Below are positions 16,229-25,200 of a stretch of DNA of 64,000 nt, piece after piece. The notes beneath the pieces are model-generated. The model ran no database searches. It was not told the DNA's origin and saw only the letters and a list, made by a program, of their open reading frames with translations. Each line of letters opens with the position of its first letter. Position 1 is the first letter of the stretch. The stretch comes from JADCCX01 sp051649305. Lineage in GTDB: Bacteria > Pseudomonadota > Alphaproteobacteria > Rhizobiales > Beijerinckiaceae. The DNA is taken from positions 1 to 64,000 of the forward strand of contig JBOFGV010000083.1 in NCBI GenBank assembly GCA_051649305.1, in the 5' to 3' direction. Made by a program: the position numbers and the translations under genes.

Positions 16229-17458
16229 ATGATCAAGAAAACAACTATCAGAACAACACTTGCTGCAGCAGCCATGTCGCTGATGATGTCCGTCTCGGCG
16301 CAGGCTGCATGCTCATTCCAGAACACCGTTCCGGTCAAGTCACTGTCAGCCGCTTTTGAAGCCTGGAAAGTCGTGACCACAGCCATGGGTGAGTGCGGAA
16401 ATGTGCAGGCAGAACTGGACCAGACCTTCCGCACCAAGCAGCCCGCTGCCTTTGCAGCCAATCCGTCACTTTATCACATCGGTGGCGTATCGAACGGTAC
16501 ACTTGTGCCCCTCCTGAATGCAGGCTCCATCCGTCCATTGGACGATCTGGTCGCCAAGTACGGCAAGCACATCACGCCCAACCAATTGATCAAGGTGGAC
16601 GGCAAAACCATGGCTGTTGCCATGATGGTGAACGCACAGCACTTTATGTACCGTGAGGACGCGCTGAAGGAGGCTGGCATCACACCACCAAAGACATGGG
16701 ACGAGGTGATCGCAGCCGCTGAGAAGCTGAAAGCCTCCGGCAAGTTCCAGTATCCGCTGGGTGCCACCATGAAGTCGGGCTTTGATATCGGCCAGGACTT
16801 CATCAACATGTTCTTCGGTTTCGGCGGCACCTTCGTCAAGGCTGACAACACGCCAAGCGTCAATTCGGAAGCTGGCGTGAAGACACTGAACATGATGAAG
16901 CGCCTGACGGCCTACATGGATCCTGAGTATCTGGTGTCGGATTCCACCTTTGTGCAGAAGCAGTTCCAGCAGGGCAAGATTGCCATGGCCAACCTCTGGG
17001 CCTCGCGCGCAGGCGCTCTGGATGATGCCAAGGAAAGCCAGTTCGTTGGCAAAATTGCCATGGCCGCAGCCCCACTGGCGATGGCCGGTGGCAAGCCTGC
17101 GACAACGCTGTGGTGGGATGGTATCGTGATTGCCAAGAACATCCCTGATGCAGAAGCGGACGCCGCTTTCCGCGTGGCGATGGAAGGCATTGACGAGGAG
17201 ATGGTCAAGGCCAACAACGCTGCTGCTGTCTGGCTGGTGAAAGGCTACACACCGACACGCTTTGCTGCTGGTGCTATAGCCTCAGCTGAAGGCGGCGCGC
17301 CAAACTATCCATCCACCACACAGATGGGCATCATGTCAGCTGCCATTGGCGAGCGCGTGGCTGACTTCATGACCGGCAAGACAACGGCTGAGCAGACACT
17401 GGCAGCCATCGAAGCCACCTACACCACCAAGGCCAAGGAAGCTGGCTTGATCAAGTAA
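16229..17458 (+). CDS. ABC transporter solute-binding protein, family 1
   Basis: A 409-residue periplasmic binding protein. Start at 16229 follows AGGGAGA; the N-terminus is a Sec signal peptide (basic MIKKTTIRTT, hydrophobic AAAAMSLMMSV, cleavage after SAQA). The mature protein starts with a Cys and has a second Cys about 45 residues later, possibly a disulfide; the absence of a lipobox L-x-G-C argues against a lipoprotein. Family-1 features include FMYREDALKEAGITPPKTWDEVI and GKIAMANLWASRAG. It follows the ATPase by 32 bases and precedes two permeases. It is clearly distinct from the binding protein at 7706, so two substrates or two forms of one substrate are likely imported. Confidence 0.9.
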   Translation: MIKKTTIRTTLAAAAMSLMMSVSAQAACSFQNTVPVKSLSAAFEAWKVVTTAMGECGNVQAELDQTFRTKQPAAFAANPSLYHIGGVSNGTLVPLLNAGSIRPLDDLVAKYGKHITPNQLIKVDGKTMAVAMMVNAQHFMYREDALKEAGITPPKTWDEVIAAAEKLKASGKFQYPLGATMKSGFDIGQDFINMFFGFGGTFVKADNTPSVNSEAGVKTLNMMKRLTAYMDPEYLVSDSTFVQKQFQQGKIAMANLWASRAGALDDAKESQFVGKIAMAAAPLAMAGGKPATTLWWDGIVIAKNIPDAEADAAFRVAMEGIDEEMVKANNAAAVWLVKGYTPTRFAAGAIASAEGGAPNYPSTTQMGIMSAAIGERVADFMTGKTTAEQTLAAIEATYTTKAKEAGLIK

Positions 17459-17550
17459 GGTTGCAGATCTCTCGGAAACACTTCCCAATCTATTTTGGGG
17501 AGCGGGTATCGAGCAAAGCTGAGATTAGGTTGGGGGGATTATTGCATAGC

Positions 17551-17602
17551 CCTGAGATCCCCCCACCCCGGCCCTCACCGCCACAAGTGGGGGGAGGGAG
17601 AA
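17551..17602. repeat. Intergenic palindromic repeat, shorter copy 3
   Basis: About 52 bases between the binding protein and permease genes. The sequence runs CCCCCCACCCCGGCCCTCACC, then CCACAAGTGGGGGGAGGG, giving a C-rich arm opposite a G-rich arm; it resembles the inner CCCCACCCCCGGCCC part of copy 4. It is shorter and more degenerate than the other copies. Confidence 0.6.
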
Positions 17603-17654
17603 GAACAGCACCATTTTAACATCTTAAACGCAGTGTATCAGGAACCGGCGTCTC

Positions 17655-18683
17655 ATGAAGCCACGCACCTTTGCAGCCTTTGTGGCCCCATCAGTGATCC
17701 TGATGCTGGTCTTCATTGCGCTGCCGCTGATCAGCGTGTTTGTGCAGAGTTTTTACAGCACGCAGCAGGTGTTCGAGCAGGTGCGGGTTGAGACCTGCAC
17801 GCCGGGTTTCACCTCGCAGACCTGCGTGACGGAGTTGCGTACCAAACAGGTGCTGGATGCTACCGGCAAGCCGGTGACACAAACACGCTTTATCGGGCTG
17901 GAATCCTATCGTCAGTTGCTGAAACCTGAGGCAGTCTCAAAAGCCTTTGCAGCGGGAGGCGGTGGTTTTTCAGCCCTCATGACTATCGATTTTTACAAGG
18001 CGCTGCGGTTCACGCTTTCCTTCACGCTCATCACATTGCCACTGGTTGTAGGCTTAGGCCTGCTGATCGCCATTGCGGTCAACAATGTGATGAAATCCAT
18101 TCGCGGACCGTTGATTTTCATCTCGCTTCTGCCTTTCATCGTCACGCCTGTGATTGGTGCTTTGTCCATCCGCTGGCTGTTCATCGGCGATGGCATTTTG
18201 ACGGCGGCCCTCCGCTGGATGACAGACAGCAACATCGCCATGTTTGCTCAAGGGTGGACCATCGAAATCCTGATGATTGTCTACCGTGTCTGGCATGTCG
18301 CGCCCTTCGCCTTCGTGGTGTTCTACGCCGGTTTGCAGACCGTTGATCAGGACACGCTCGAATCCGCCATTGTGGACGGCGCCTCACGCATGGAGCGCCT
18401 GCGCCATGTCATCATTCCGCATCTGATGCCGCTGATTGTTTTCATCAGCCTAATCCATCTCATGGATTCCTACCGTGTCTTCGAGGAGGTCATCGGCTTC
18501 TCCAGCGAGGCGCATCGCATCTCATTGCAATGGCTCACCTTCAGCTATCTGATGCCAGATGAAACCGGCAACCGCTCGATCTCGCGGGCATCCGCCTCCT
18601 CCATGCTGACCATGGTGGGCATTGTGCTGCTGCTCATTCCGCTGCTGATGCGCACCTGGCGCGACAACCGCGTGTCACGGTAA
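17655..18683 (+). CDS. ABC transporter permease with cysteine-containing periplasmic insert
   Basis: A 342-residue MalF-type permease. After the first hydrophobic segment (about residues 7-27) there is a periplasmic stretch of about 80 residues with two cysteines ten residues apart (VETCTPG and QTCVTEL), then the remaining five helices and the EAA loop (ESAIVDGASRMERLRHVIIPHL). Ordinary short MalF-type permeases are about 290-310 residues, so the insert accounts for the extra length and may form a disulfide-bonded loop contacting the binding protein. Third gene of the second importer operon, 196 bases after the binding protein with a repeat in between. Confidence 0.9.
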   Translation: MKPRTFAAFVAPSVILMLVFIALPLISVFVQSFYSTQQVFEQVRVETCTPGFTSQTCVTELRTKQVLDATGKPVTQTRFIGLESYRQLLKPEAVSKAFAAGGGGFSALMTIDFYKALRFTLSFTLITLPLVVGLGLLIAIAVNNVMKSIRGPLIFISLLPFIVTPVIGALSIRWLFIGDGILTAALRWMTDSNIAMFAQGWTIEILMIVYRVWHVAPFAFVVFYAGLQTVDQDTLESAIVDGASRMERLRHVIIPHLMPLIVFISLIHLMDSYRVFEEVIGFSSEAHRISLQWLTFSYLMPDETGNRSISRASASSMLTMVGIVLLLIPLLMRTWRDNRVSR

Positions 18684-18694
18684 GGGCGGGCGAC

Positions 18695-19906
18695 ATGGCT
18701 GACACAAAGGCATTGCAAACACCGCTTTCACTGAAGCTGCTCACGGCTGCGTTCGTGGCGCTGTGGACAATTGTCGCCATGTTCCCGCTGTTCTGGGTGG
18801 CGGTGATGTCGTTCAAGCAGCCCGTGGACGCACTGTCATCCAACCCGCTGAATGTCATCTTCGGGCCTGCCACCCGCAATATTTCAGGCGGGTTGTCGGT
18901 CCTCAGTCTGGTGCTGGGCATTGCCGTGCTGGTGGCGCTTTATCAAGCGCCGGTGCGCTATGGGCAGGCCTTTGCAGCAAGGCTTGCGCCGCAGGGCCGC
19001 ATGGCTATCGGCTGGATCATGGCCGCACTGATTTATCTCGTGGGTGCAGCTGTGTTGCTCTTCGTTCTCCTGCCCTTTGTTACAAACCTTGTGAACGCCA
19101 TTCTCTCACCAGTGCCGCTCCTTGGCCTGCTGGCGAAACCCATCATCGGCGTTACGCTTGAGCACTACCGGGCGGTATGGGTGCAGCATGAATTCTACCG
19201 CAATTTCATCAACTCCATGATGATCACCTTTGGCGTGGTGACGATCTCGCTCAGTGTCGGCACACTCGCCGCCTACGGCCTGGCGCGCACAAAAAGCAAT
19301 CTCGCTTTCTGGCTGTTGATTGCAGCCCTTGTCTTCCGCGCCCTGCCCCATTCCGTGTTGGTGACTGGGTATATCCCTGTTTTCATCAACTCGCGGGAAT
19401 GGCTGGCACCGCTGTGGAACGCGCCATTCACCGGATGGTTCTTCCATCTGTTCAGCGCCAACGCGCCGTCGCTTTATGGCCAGCCACTGGCCATCATCAT
19501 CGTGCTTGTATCCATCAACCAGCCCTTCACCATCTGGATGATGCGGTCGTTCTTCATGAACATCCCCAACGAGCTGGATGAGGCAGCCCGCGTCGATGGC
19601 TGCACGCAGTTTGGTGCTTTCTGGCGGGTCATCATGCCGGTGATGTGGCCGGGTGTGATCACCACCGGCTTGTTCTCGTTCCTGCTTGCTTACAACGATT
19701 ATCTCGTGACAGCGCTGCTGCTTGATGCCCAGTCACAGACCATGGTTCCCGCGATCAGCCAGTATCTCAACCGCGACACGCGCCTCTCTGACCAGATCGA
19801 AGCGATTGCGGCAGCGGTGTCTATTACAGCACCGTTGTTCCTGCTGGTCATGGTGTTCCAGAAACAGATTGTCTCCGGCCTGACAGCTGGGGCGGTGAAG
19901 GGCTAG
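18695..19906 (+). CDS. ABC transporter permease, enlarged MalG-type
   Basis: A 403-residue permease, about 120 residues longer than typical MalG proteins. After the first helix (about 25-45) an extra region (about 60-150) contains two further hydrophobic stretches (LVLGIAVLVALYQ and WIMAALIYLVGAAVLLFVLLPF) joined by a basic segment. The normal MalG core then follows, with HYRAVW, five helices and the EAA loop DEAARVDGCTQFGAFWRVIMPVMWP. It begins 11 bases after the previous permease stop. The added transmembrane hairpin is unusual for CUT1 permeases. Confidence 0.9.
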   Translation: MADTKALQTPLSLKLLTAAFVALWTIVAMFPLFWVAVMSFKQPVDALSSNPLNVIFGPATRNISGGLSVLSLVLGIAVLVALYQAPVRYGQAFAARLAPQGRMAIGWIMAALIYLVGAAVLLFVLLPFVTNLVNAILSPVPLLGLLAKPIIGVTLEHYRAVWVQHEFYRNFINSMMITFGVVTISLSVGTLAAYGLARTKSNLAFWLLIAALVFRALPHSVLVTGYIPVFINSREWLAPLWNAPFTGWFFHLFSANAPSLYGQPLAIIIVLVSINQPFTIWMMRSFFMNIPNELDEAARVDGCTQFGAFWRVIMPVMWPGVITTGLFSFLLAYNDYLVTALLLDAQSQTMVPAISQYLNRDTRLSDQIEAIAAAVSITAPLFLLVMVFQKQIVSGLTAGAVKG

Positions 19907-19920
19907 ACAGGATATCAAGC

Positions 19921-20895
19921 ATGACACTCAAGGGTTTTGGCCAGCGCTGGAAAGACTTTCCCGACTATATCATCGGCATCACCAAGGAGATCTGGGAGGA
20001 CCGTGGCATCGCCACCCTGCACCAGACCTATGCAGAGAATATTCCGGTGCGTTCATCGGCGTCTGTTGTGATCGGCAACAAGCCGGTGATTGCGGCGACC
20101 ATGGCGACGCTTGCCGAGTTTCCAGACCGTACGCTGCTCGGCGAAGATGTCATCTGGTCAGAAGGTCCGGGCGATCACTATCTATCGTCGCACCGCCTCA
20201 CCTCCACCGCCACCCATGCGCGGGACGGCATCTATGGTGCGGCCACCGGCAAGAAGCTTGTCTACCGCATCATCGCGGATTGTGCGGCGCGCAACGGCGT
20301 CATTGATGATGAATGGCTGATCCGCGACCAAGGCGCAATTGTGCGCCAACTGGGACTGGACCCCAAGCGCTTTGCCGCTGACCTTATCCAGCGCGAAGGC
20401 GGACCTGAGCATTGCGTCAAGCCATTCACGCCAGCCAACGATGTTCCCGGCCCCTACAAGGGCAAGGGCAATGACAACACCTGGGGTGCGCAATACGCTG
20501 ATCTTTTGACACGCATCATGGCAGGCGAGCTTGACCAGGTGCCCAAGGTCTATGACCGCGCTGTCCAGCAGCAACAGCCGGGCGGCGTCACTGGATACAG
20601 TTTTGCGGATGTTGACAGTTTTTGGCTCGGGCTGCGCGCGGCCTTCCCGACAGCAACCTTCCAGATCCACCATCAGATTGGCCGTGAAGACCCCCTGATG
20701 CCACCGCGCGCAGCGCTCCGCTGGTCGCTCCATGGCAAGCACAGCGGCTGGGGCGCTTTTGGCACGCCAACCGGAGCCGAGGTCTACATCATGGGCATGA
20801 GCCACGCCGAGTTCGGCCCCTGGGGCCTGAGGCGCGAGTGGGTCATTTATGATGAAACCGCGATCTGGAAACAGATTTTGCTGAAGACGGGATAG
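19921..20895 (+). CDS. Two-domain SnoaL-like protein (NTF2 superfamily)
   Basis: A 324-residue protein, 14 bases after the enlarged permease and preceded by an AGGAT ribosome site. It seems built of two NTF2/SnoaL-like units: the N-terminal one with LHQTYAENIPVRSSASVVIG, EDVIWSEGPGDHYLSSHR and the C-terminal one with YDRAVQQQQPGG, FPTATFQIHHQIGRED and ALRWSLHGKHSGWGAFG. The general architecture matches the protein at 13879-14913 though similarity is low. Being last in the transporter operon it is probably an enzyme of the same pathway; the reaction is unknown. Confidence 0.78.
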   Translation: MTLKGFGQRWKDFPDYIIGITKEIWEDRGIATLHQTYAENIPVRSSASVVIGNKPVIAATMATLAEFPDRTLLGEDVIWSEGPGDHYLSSHRLTSTATHARDGIYGAATGKKLVYRIIADCAARNGVIDDEWLIRDQGAIVRQLGLDPKRFAADLIQREGGPEHCVKPFTPANDVPGPYKGKGNDNTWGAQYADLLTRIMAGELDQVPKVYDRAVQQQQPGGVTGYSFADVDSFWLGLRAAFPTATFQIHHQIGREDPLMPPRAALRWSLHGKHSGWGAFGTPTGAEVYIMGMSHAEFGPWGLRREWVIYDETAIWKQILLKTG

Positions 20896-20902
20896 TTCCC
20901 TC

Positions 20903-21331
20903 TCAGGCGCCGGTGTCAGCCTTCAGGCCAGCGGCCTCGATGCCTTTGACTGCCACCAGCTCGTCGTTGTCCGACGTATCACCTGAAATACCGACAGCGC
21001 CGAGCAATTCGCCCTTCGCATCGCGGATCAGCACACCACCGGGAACCGGGATCATGGAACCGCCAATCGCGTGGCTGGCGGCTGCGATGAAGTGCGGGCG
21101 TTCTGCCGCCATCTTGGCCAAAGTACGCGATGAGACGCCCATGCCGATGCTGCCATCCGCCTTGCCGCGGGCGATCTTTTCGCGCTTCAGGCTGGAGCCA
21201 TCCTCAGCGTTATAGGCAACCAATGCGCCACGTGCATCCACAACCGCAATGCCCAGCGGCTTCATGTTGTGCGCGCGGGCGGTTTCAAGGGCAACCTTGA
21301 TGATTTTCTGGGCGGATTTGAGCTTGAGCAT
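20903..21331 (-). CDS. GlcG/HbpS family protein
   Basis: A 142-residue protein of the GlcG/HbpS (DUF336) family. Typical features are LGIAVVDARGALVAYNAED near the start, then FIAAASHAIGGSMIPVPGGVLIRD and LLGAVGISGDTSDNDE. Family members bind heme or cobalamin, or are encoded beside glycolate/propanediol and other catabolic operons with no settled role. It is convergent with the SnoaL-like gene, only 7 bases apart, and divergent from the DsbA-like gene. No signal peptide is visible, so it is likely cytoplasmic. Confidence 0.85.
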   Translation of the reverse strand: MLKLKSAQKIIKVALETARAHNMKPLGIAVVDARGALVAYNAEDGSSLKREKIARGKADGSIGMGVSSRTLAKMAAERPHFIAAASHAIGGSMIPVPGGVLIRDAKGELLGAVGISGDTSDNDELVAVKGIEAAGLKADTGA

Positions 21332-21514
21332 AATGGCCTCACTGGTCTGCGAAAGTGCGGCTTATCCCATAACCAGCCTGACCGTTCAGCGATAGGCCCG
21401 TCCGCACTTTTTCCTGATCACAGCATTTTGCACGCAATGCAGCCTCCATACGCTTGCCACAATGCTCAGGATCGTTAGTGATGCACGTAAGAACTGTTCA
21501 ACAGGATGTCCCCG

Positions 21515-22159
21515 ATGTCGATATTCAACCGCCGCAATCTGATGGTCTCAGCCAGCGCTCTTGGTGCTGCCAACCTGCTTGGTACCCCTGCTCAGGCACA
21601 GGACAAGGTCTTTGATGCAGCCGAGCTGGCCGTTGCCGGTCCTTTGGGAGACAAGGTGCAGGGCAAGGCCGACGCACCGGTCATCTGCTATGAATATGCC
21701 TCGCTGACCTGTGGCCACTGCGCTGCCTTTCATGCCAACGGATTCAAGCATCTGAAAGAGAAGTACATCGACACCGGCAAGGTGCGCTATGTTTTGCGCG
21801 AATTTGCCTTTGATCCCCTCGCTGCAGCCGGTTTCATGCTGTCGCACTGCGGCGGGGACAACAAATATTTCCCCATCGTCGATCTGCTTTTCGCTCAGCA
21901 GGATGCCTGGGCAAGAAGTGCAAAACCTGTGGAAGCCTTGCTTTCTTTGATGAAACAGGCGGGTTTCACACAGGAATCCTTCGAGGCCTGCTTGAAAAAC
22001 CAGTCAATCTATGACGGCGTGAATGCAGTGCGCGCACGCGGGTCAGAGAAGTTCGGCGTCGATTCGACCCCGACGTTCTTCTTCAATGGCCGCAAATCAA
22101 CAGGCGCACTGAATGCGGCACAGCTTGATGCTATCATCGAGCCGTTGCTGAAAACCTGA
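21515..22159 (+). CDS. DsbA-like thioredoxin-fold protein
   Basis: A 214-residue exported thiol-disulfide oxidoreductase-like protein. Start at 21515 (AGGA 8 bases upstream) rather than the ATG at 21506. The N-terminus resembles a signal peptide with paired arginines (NRRNLMVSASALGAANLLGTPAQAQ). The active site is CGHC in EYASLTCGHCAAFH, and the cis-proline loop is GVDSTPTFFFNG. Position directly before smc is conserved in many Rhizobiales. Probably forms or isomerises disulfides in envelope proteins. Confidence 0.88.
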   Translation: MSIFNRRNLMVSASALGAANLLGTPAQAQDKVFDAAELAVAGPLGDKVQGKADAPVICYEYASLTCGHCAAFHANGFKHLKEKYIDTGKVRYVLREFAFDPLAAAGFMLSHCGGDNKYFPIVDLLFAQQDAWARSAKPVEALLSLMKQAGFTQESFEACLKNQSIYDGVNAVRARGSEKFGVDSTPTFFFNGRKSTGALNAAQLDAIIEPLLKT

Positions 22160-22205
22160 GAGGCCAAACGCCTTTCAAAGACTGGAAGGCTTTAGACAGA
22201 CTCTC

Positions 22206-25200
22206 ATGAAGTTCGAGAAGCTTCGCATCGTTGGTTTCAAGACGTTCGTCGATCCGACCGAGTTCGTGATCGAACCCGGACTGACGGGCGTTGTCGGCCC
22301 CAACGGCTGCGGCAAATCCAACCTCGTGGAAGCCATGCGCTGGGTGATGGGCGAAACCTCGTTCAAATCCATGCGCGCCTCGGCCATGGATGACGTGATT
22401 TTCAATGGCTCTGGCGGTCGCCCTGCCCGCAACATGGCAGAAGTCTCGCTTGTGGTGGACAACGCCAGCCGCACTGCGCCTGCTTCTTTCAATGATGCAG
22501 ACAAGCTGGAGATTTCCCGCCGGATCGAGCGTGAGGAAGGCTCCACCTACCGCATCAACGCGCGCGAAGCCCGCGCCCGCGACGTACAGCTGCTGTTTGC
22601 GGATGCCGCCACCGGCGCGCGCTCACCCGCCATGGTGCGCCAGGGCCAGATTGGTGAAATCATCGCCGCCAAGCCACAGGCCCGCCGCCGCGTGCTGGAA
22701 GATGCCGCTGGTATCGCCGGACTTTATTCGCGCAGGCACGAGGCCGAGCTTCGTCTGAAAGCCACTGAGGATAATCTCGTTCGTGTAGAAGACATTTTGC
22801 GCCATCTCGATGGACAGGTGGAAAGCCTTTCCAAACAGGCGAGACAGTCGGTACGCTACAAGGAAATTGCAGGCCATATCCGCAAGGCAGAGGCTTTGTT
22901 GCTGCATCTCGCAGTGCTCGATGCCCGTGGCCAGTTGCAAGCCGCCGAGCGCCAGTTTGACATCGATACGCGCGCTGTGGCTGAACGCACACGCTTGCAG
23001 GGTGAATCCGCCCGCGCGCAGGCGGTTGCTGACCACGCGATCCAGCCGTTGCGTGAGGCCGAGGCGCAGCGGGCTGCTGCCTTGCAGCGCCTGCAAATCG
23101 CCCGTGAACAGATTGACGGTGAAGAGCGCCGCGCCAAATCCCGCGCACTGGAGCTGGAAGCGCGCCTGAAGGAACTTGATCGCGACCGCGACCGCAGCCG
23201 CCAGACTGTCGAGGATGCGGACCGCTCTCTCACCGCGCTGATGGCAGAGGACAACCAGTTGAAAGCCGCCAGTGAAGCTGATGCAGGCGGTCGCCCCGCT
23301 GCAGCAACTCATTTGCAGCATGTGGAGGCAGACCTTGCCAAGGCCGAGCAGGCCCTGACGGATTCGCAAGGTGCGCTGGCTGATCTGCTCGCCCGCAAGC
23401 AGGCATCCGAGCGCACAGTGCGTGAAGCAGCGGAGCGTCTGGCGCGGGCTGAAGCGCAGCTGGCACAGGCCGAGCGCGAAATTGCGGCCATTGGAGAAGT
23501 TGCAGGCGGCGTTGATCTTGTTGCTTTGCGCAAACGCTTTGGTGATGCTTCTGCCGCATTGACGGCGGCTGAAACCACGCAGCAGTCCTCCGAAACGCGC
23601 CTTGCAGCGCTGCGCGACAGCGAGAACAAGGCCCGCCCGCAACTGGCTGAGGCCGAGCGCAACAGCCAGCGGCTTGAAACCGAAATCCGCACACTCAAGA
23701 AACTGCTTGAGGGTGCAGGCGGTGACCTGTGGCCGCCGGTTGTCGATGAGATGACCGTGGCGAAGGGCTATGAAATCGCGCTTGGTGCGGCCATGGGCGA
23801 TGACCTTGATGCCTCATCAAACACCACTGCCCCGGTGCACTGGAGCGTGATGGTTGGCCCTGTTGGCGAGCCCGCCCTGCCGCCACAGGTGGAACCGCTG
23901 TCCAAACACGTCAAAGCCCCCCCTGCCCTGGCGTTGCGGTTGGCGCAGATCGGCGTTGTCTCGCGTGCTGAAGGCGCCGCCTTCCGCCGCTTGCTCAAGC
24001 CCGGCCAGCGGCTTGTCTCGAAAGAAGGCGATCTCTGGCGTTGGGACGGTTTGACCGCTGCCGCCGAAGCCCCCACCGCTGCCGCCCGCCGTCTCGCCGA
24101 GCGCAACCGTCTGGGTGAAATCGAAGAGGCGGCGACGGCCGCGCGCGCAACACTCGCCACCTTGCGTGCCGAGGCTGAGACGGTGCAGCGGGATGTCCGC
24201 GCCGCTGTCATCACAGAGCAAGATGCCCGCAACGGCGTGCGCACCGCCCGCCAAACCAGTGATCAGACCCGCGATGTGCTGGCTGCTGCCGAGCGCAAGG
24301 ATGCCGAGCGCGCCGCCCGCCTTCAAGCGCTCAATGACAACCGCCAGCGCCTGCTGACCAACCGCGATGAGGCGGCACAAGCGAAGCTTGCGACTGAAAA
24401 AGCCGCAGAAGGCTTCCAGCCGGACGCGGAACTCAACGCCATCGTCAATGATCGCCGCGCCGTCGTGGCGCAGCGACGGGCCGATGCGGCGGAAGCCCGC
24501 GCCACGCTACAGACTATCGACCGTGAAATTGCCATGCGTGATGGACGCAGGGCGACGGTTGGCAACGAGATCAAAGCCTGGAACGAACGCAAGACCCGCG
24601 CGCTGCAACAGGCGGAAGAAATCAACGAGCGTGTGGCCGCGGTCAAAACCGAGGAAGAGGCGCTGGCCGCTGCACCCGATGATTTCGTCGTGCGTCGCCG
24701 TGCTCTCATCCACGAGATTGATATCGCGGAAGCGGCCCGCAAGGATGCAGCCGACAAGCGTGCACAGGCTGAAACAACCTTCGCTGATGCCGACAAGATT
24801 GCCCGCACCATGTTGCAGGATCTCGCCTCCTCACGCGAGGCGCGGGCACGCTCCGAGGCGCTGGTCGAAACCGGCCGTCTGCGCGTGGAAGAGGTGGAGC
24901 GCGCAGTGCAGGAAACACTGGAAGTGGCTCCCTCAGCGCTGTCGGAACTCGCAGGGCTTGTGCCGGGTCAGGACCTGCCACCACTGCGGGCCACGGAAGA
25001 AAAACTGCAGAACCTGAAGCGCGAGCGCGAGCGGTTGGGAGCTGTCAACTTGCGAGCCGACGAAGAGTTGCAGGACGCGGAACAGAAGCGCACGGACCTC
25101 ACCGCCGAGCGCGAGGACCTCGACGGTGCCATCCGCAAGTTGCGGCGCGGCATCCAGTCTCTCAACGCTGAGGGTCGCGAGCGGCTGCTTGCTTCCTTTG

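Noticed and set aside
22623..24380. Several long minus-strand frames inside smc
   Set aside because: They arise from the biased codons of the SMC coiled coil (Ala, Arg, Glu, Gln); their translations are low-complexity and lack starts with ribosome sites.
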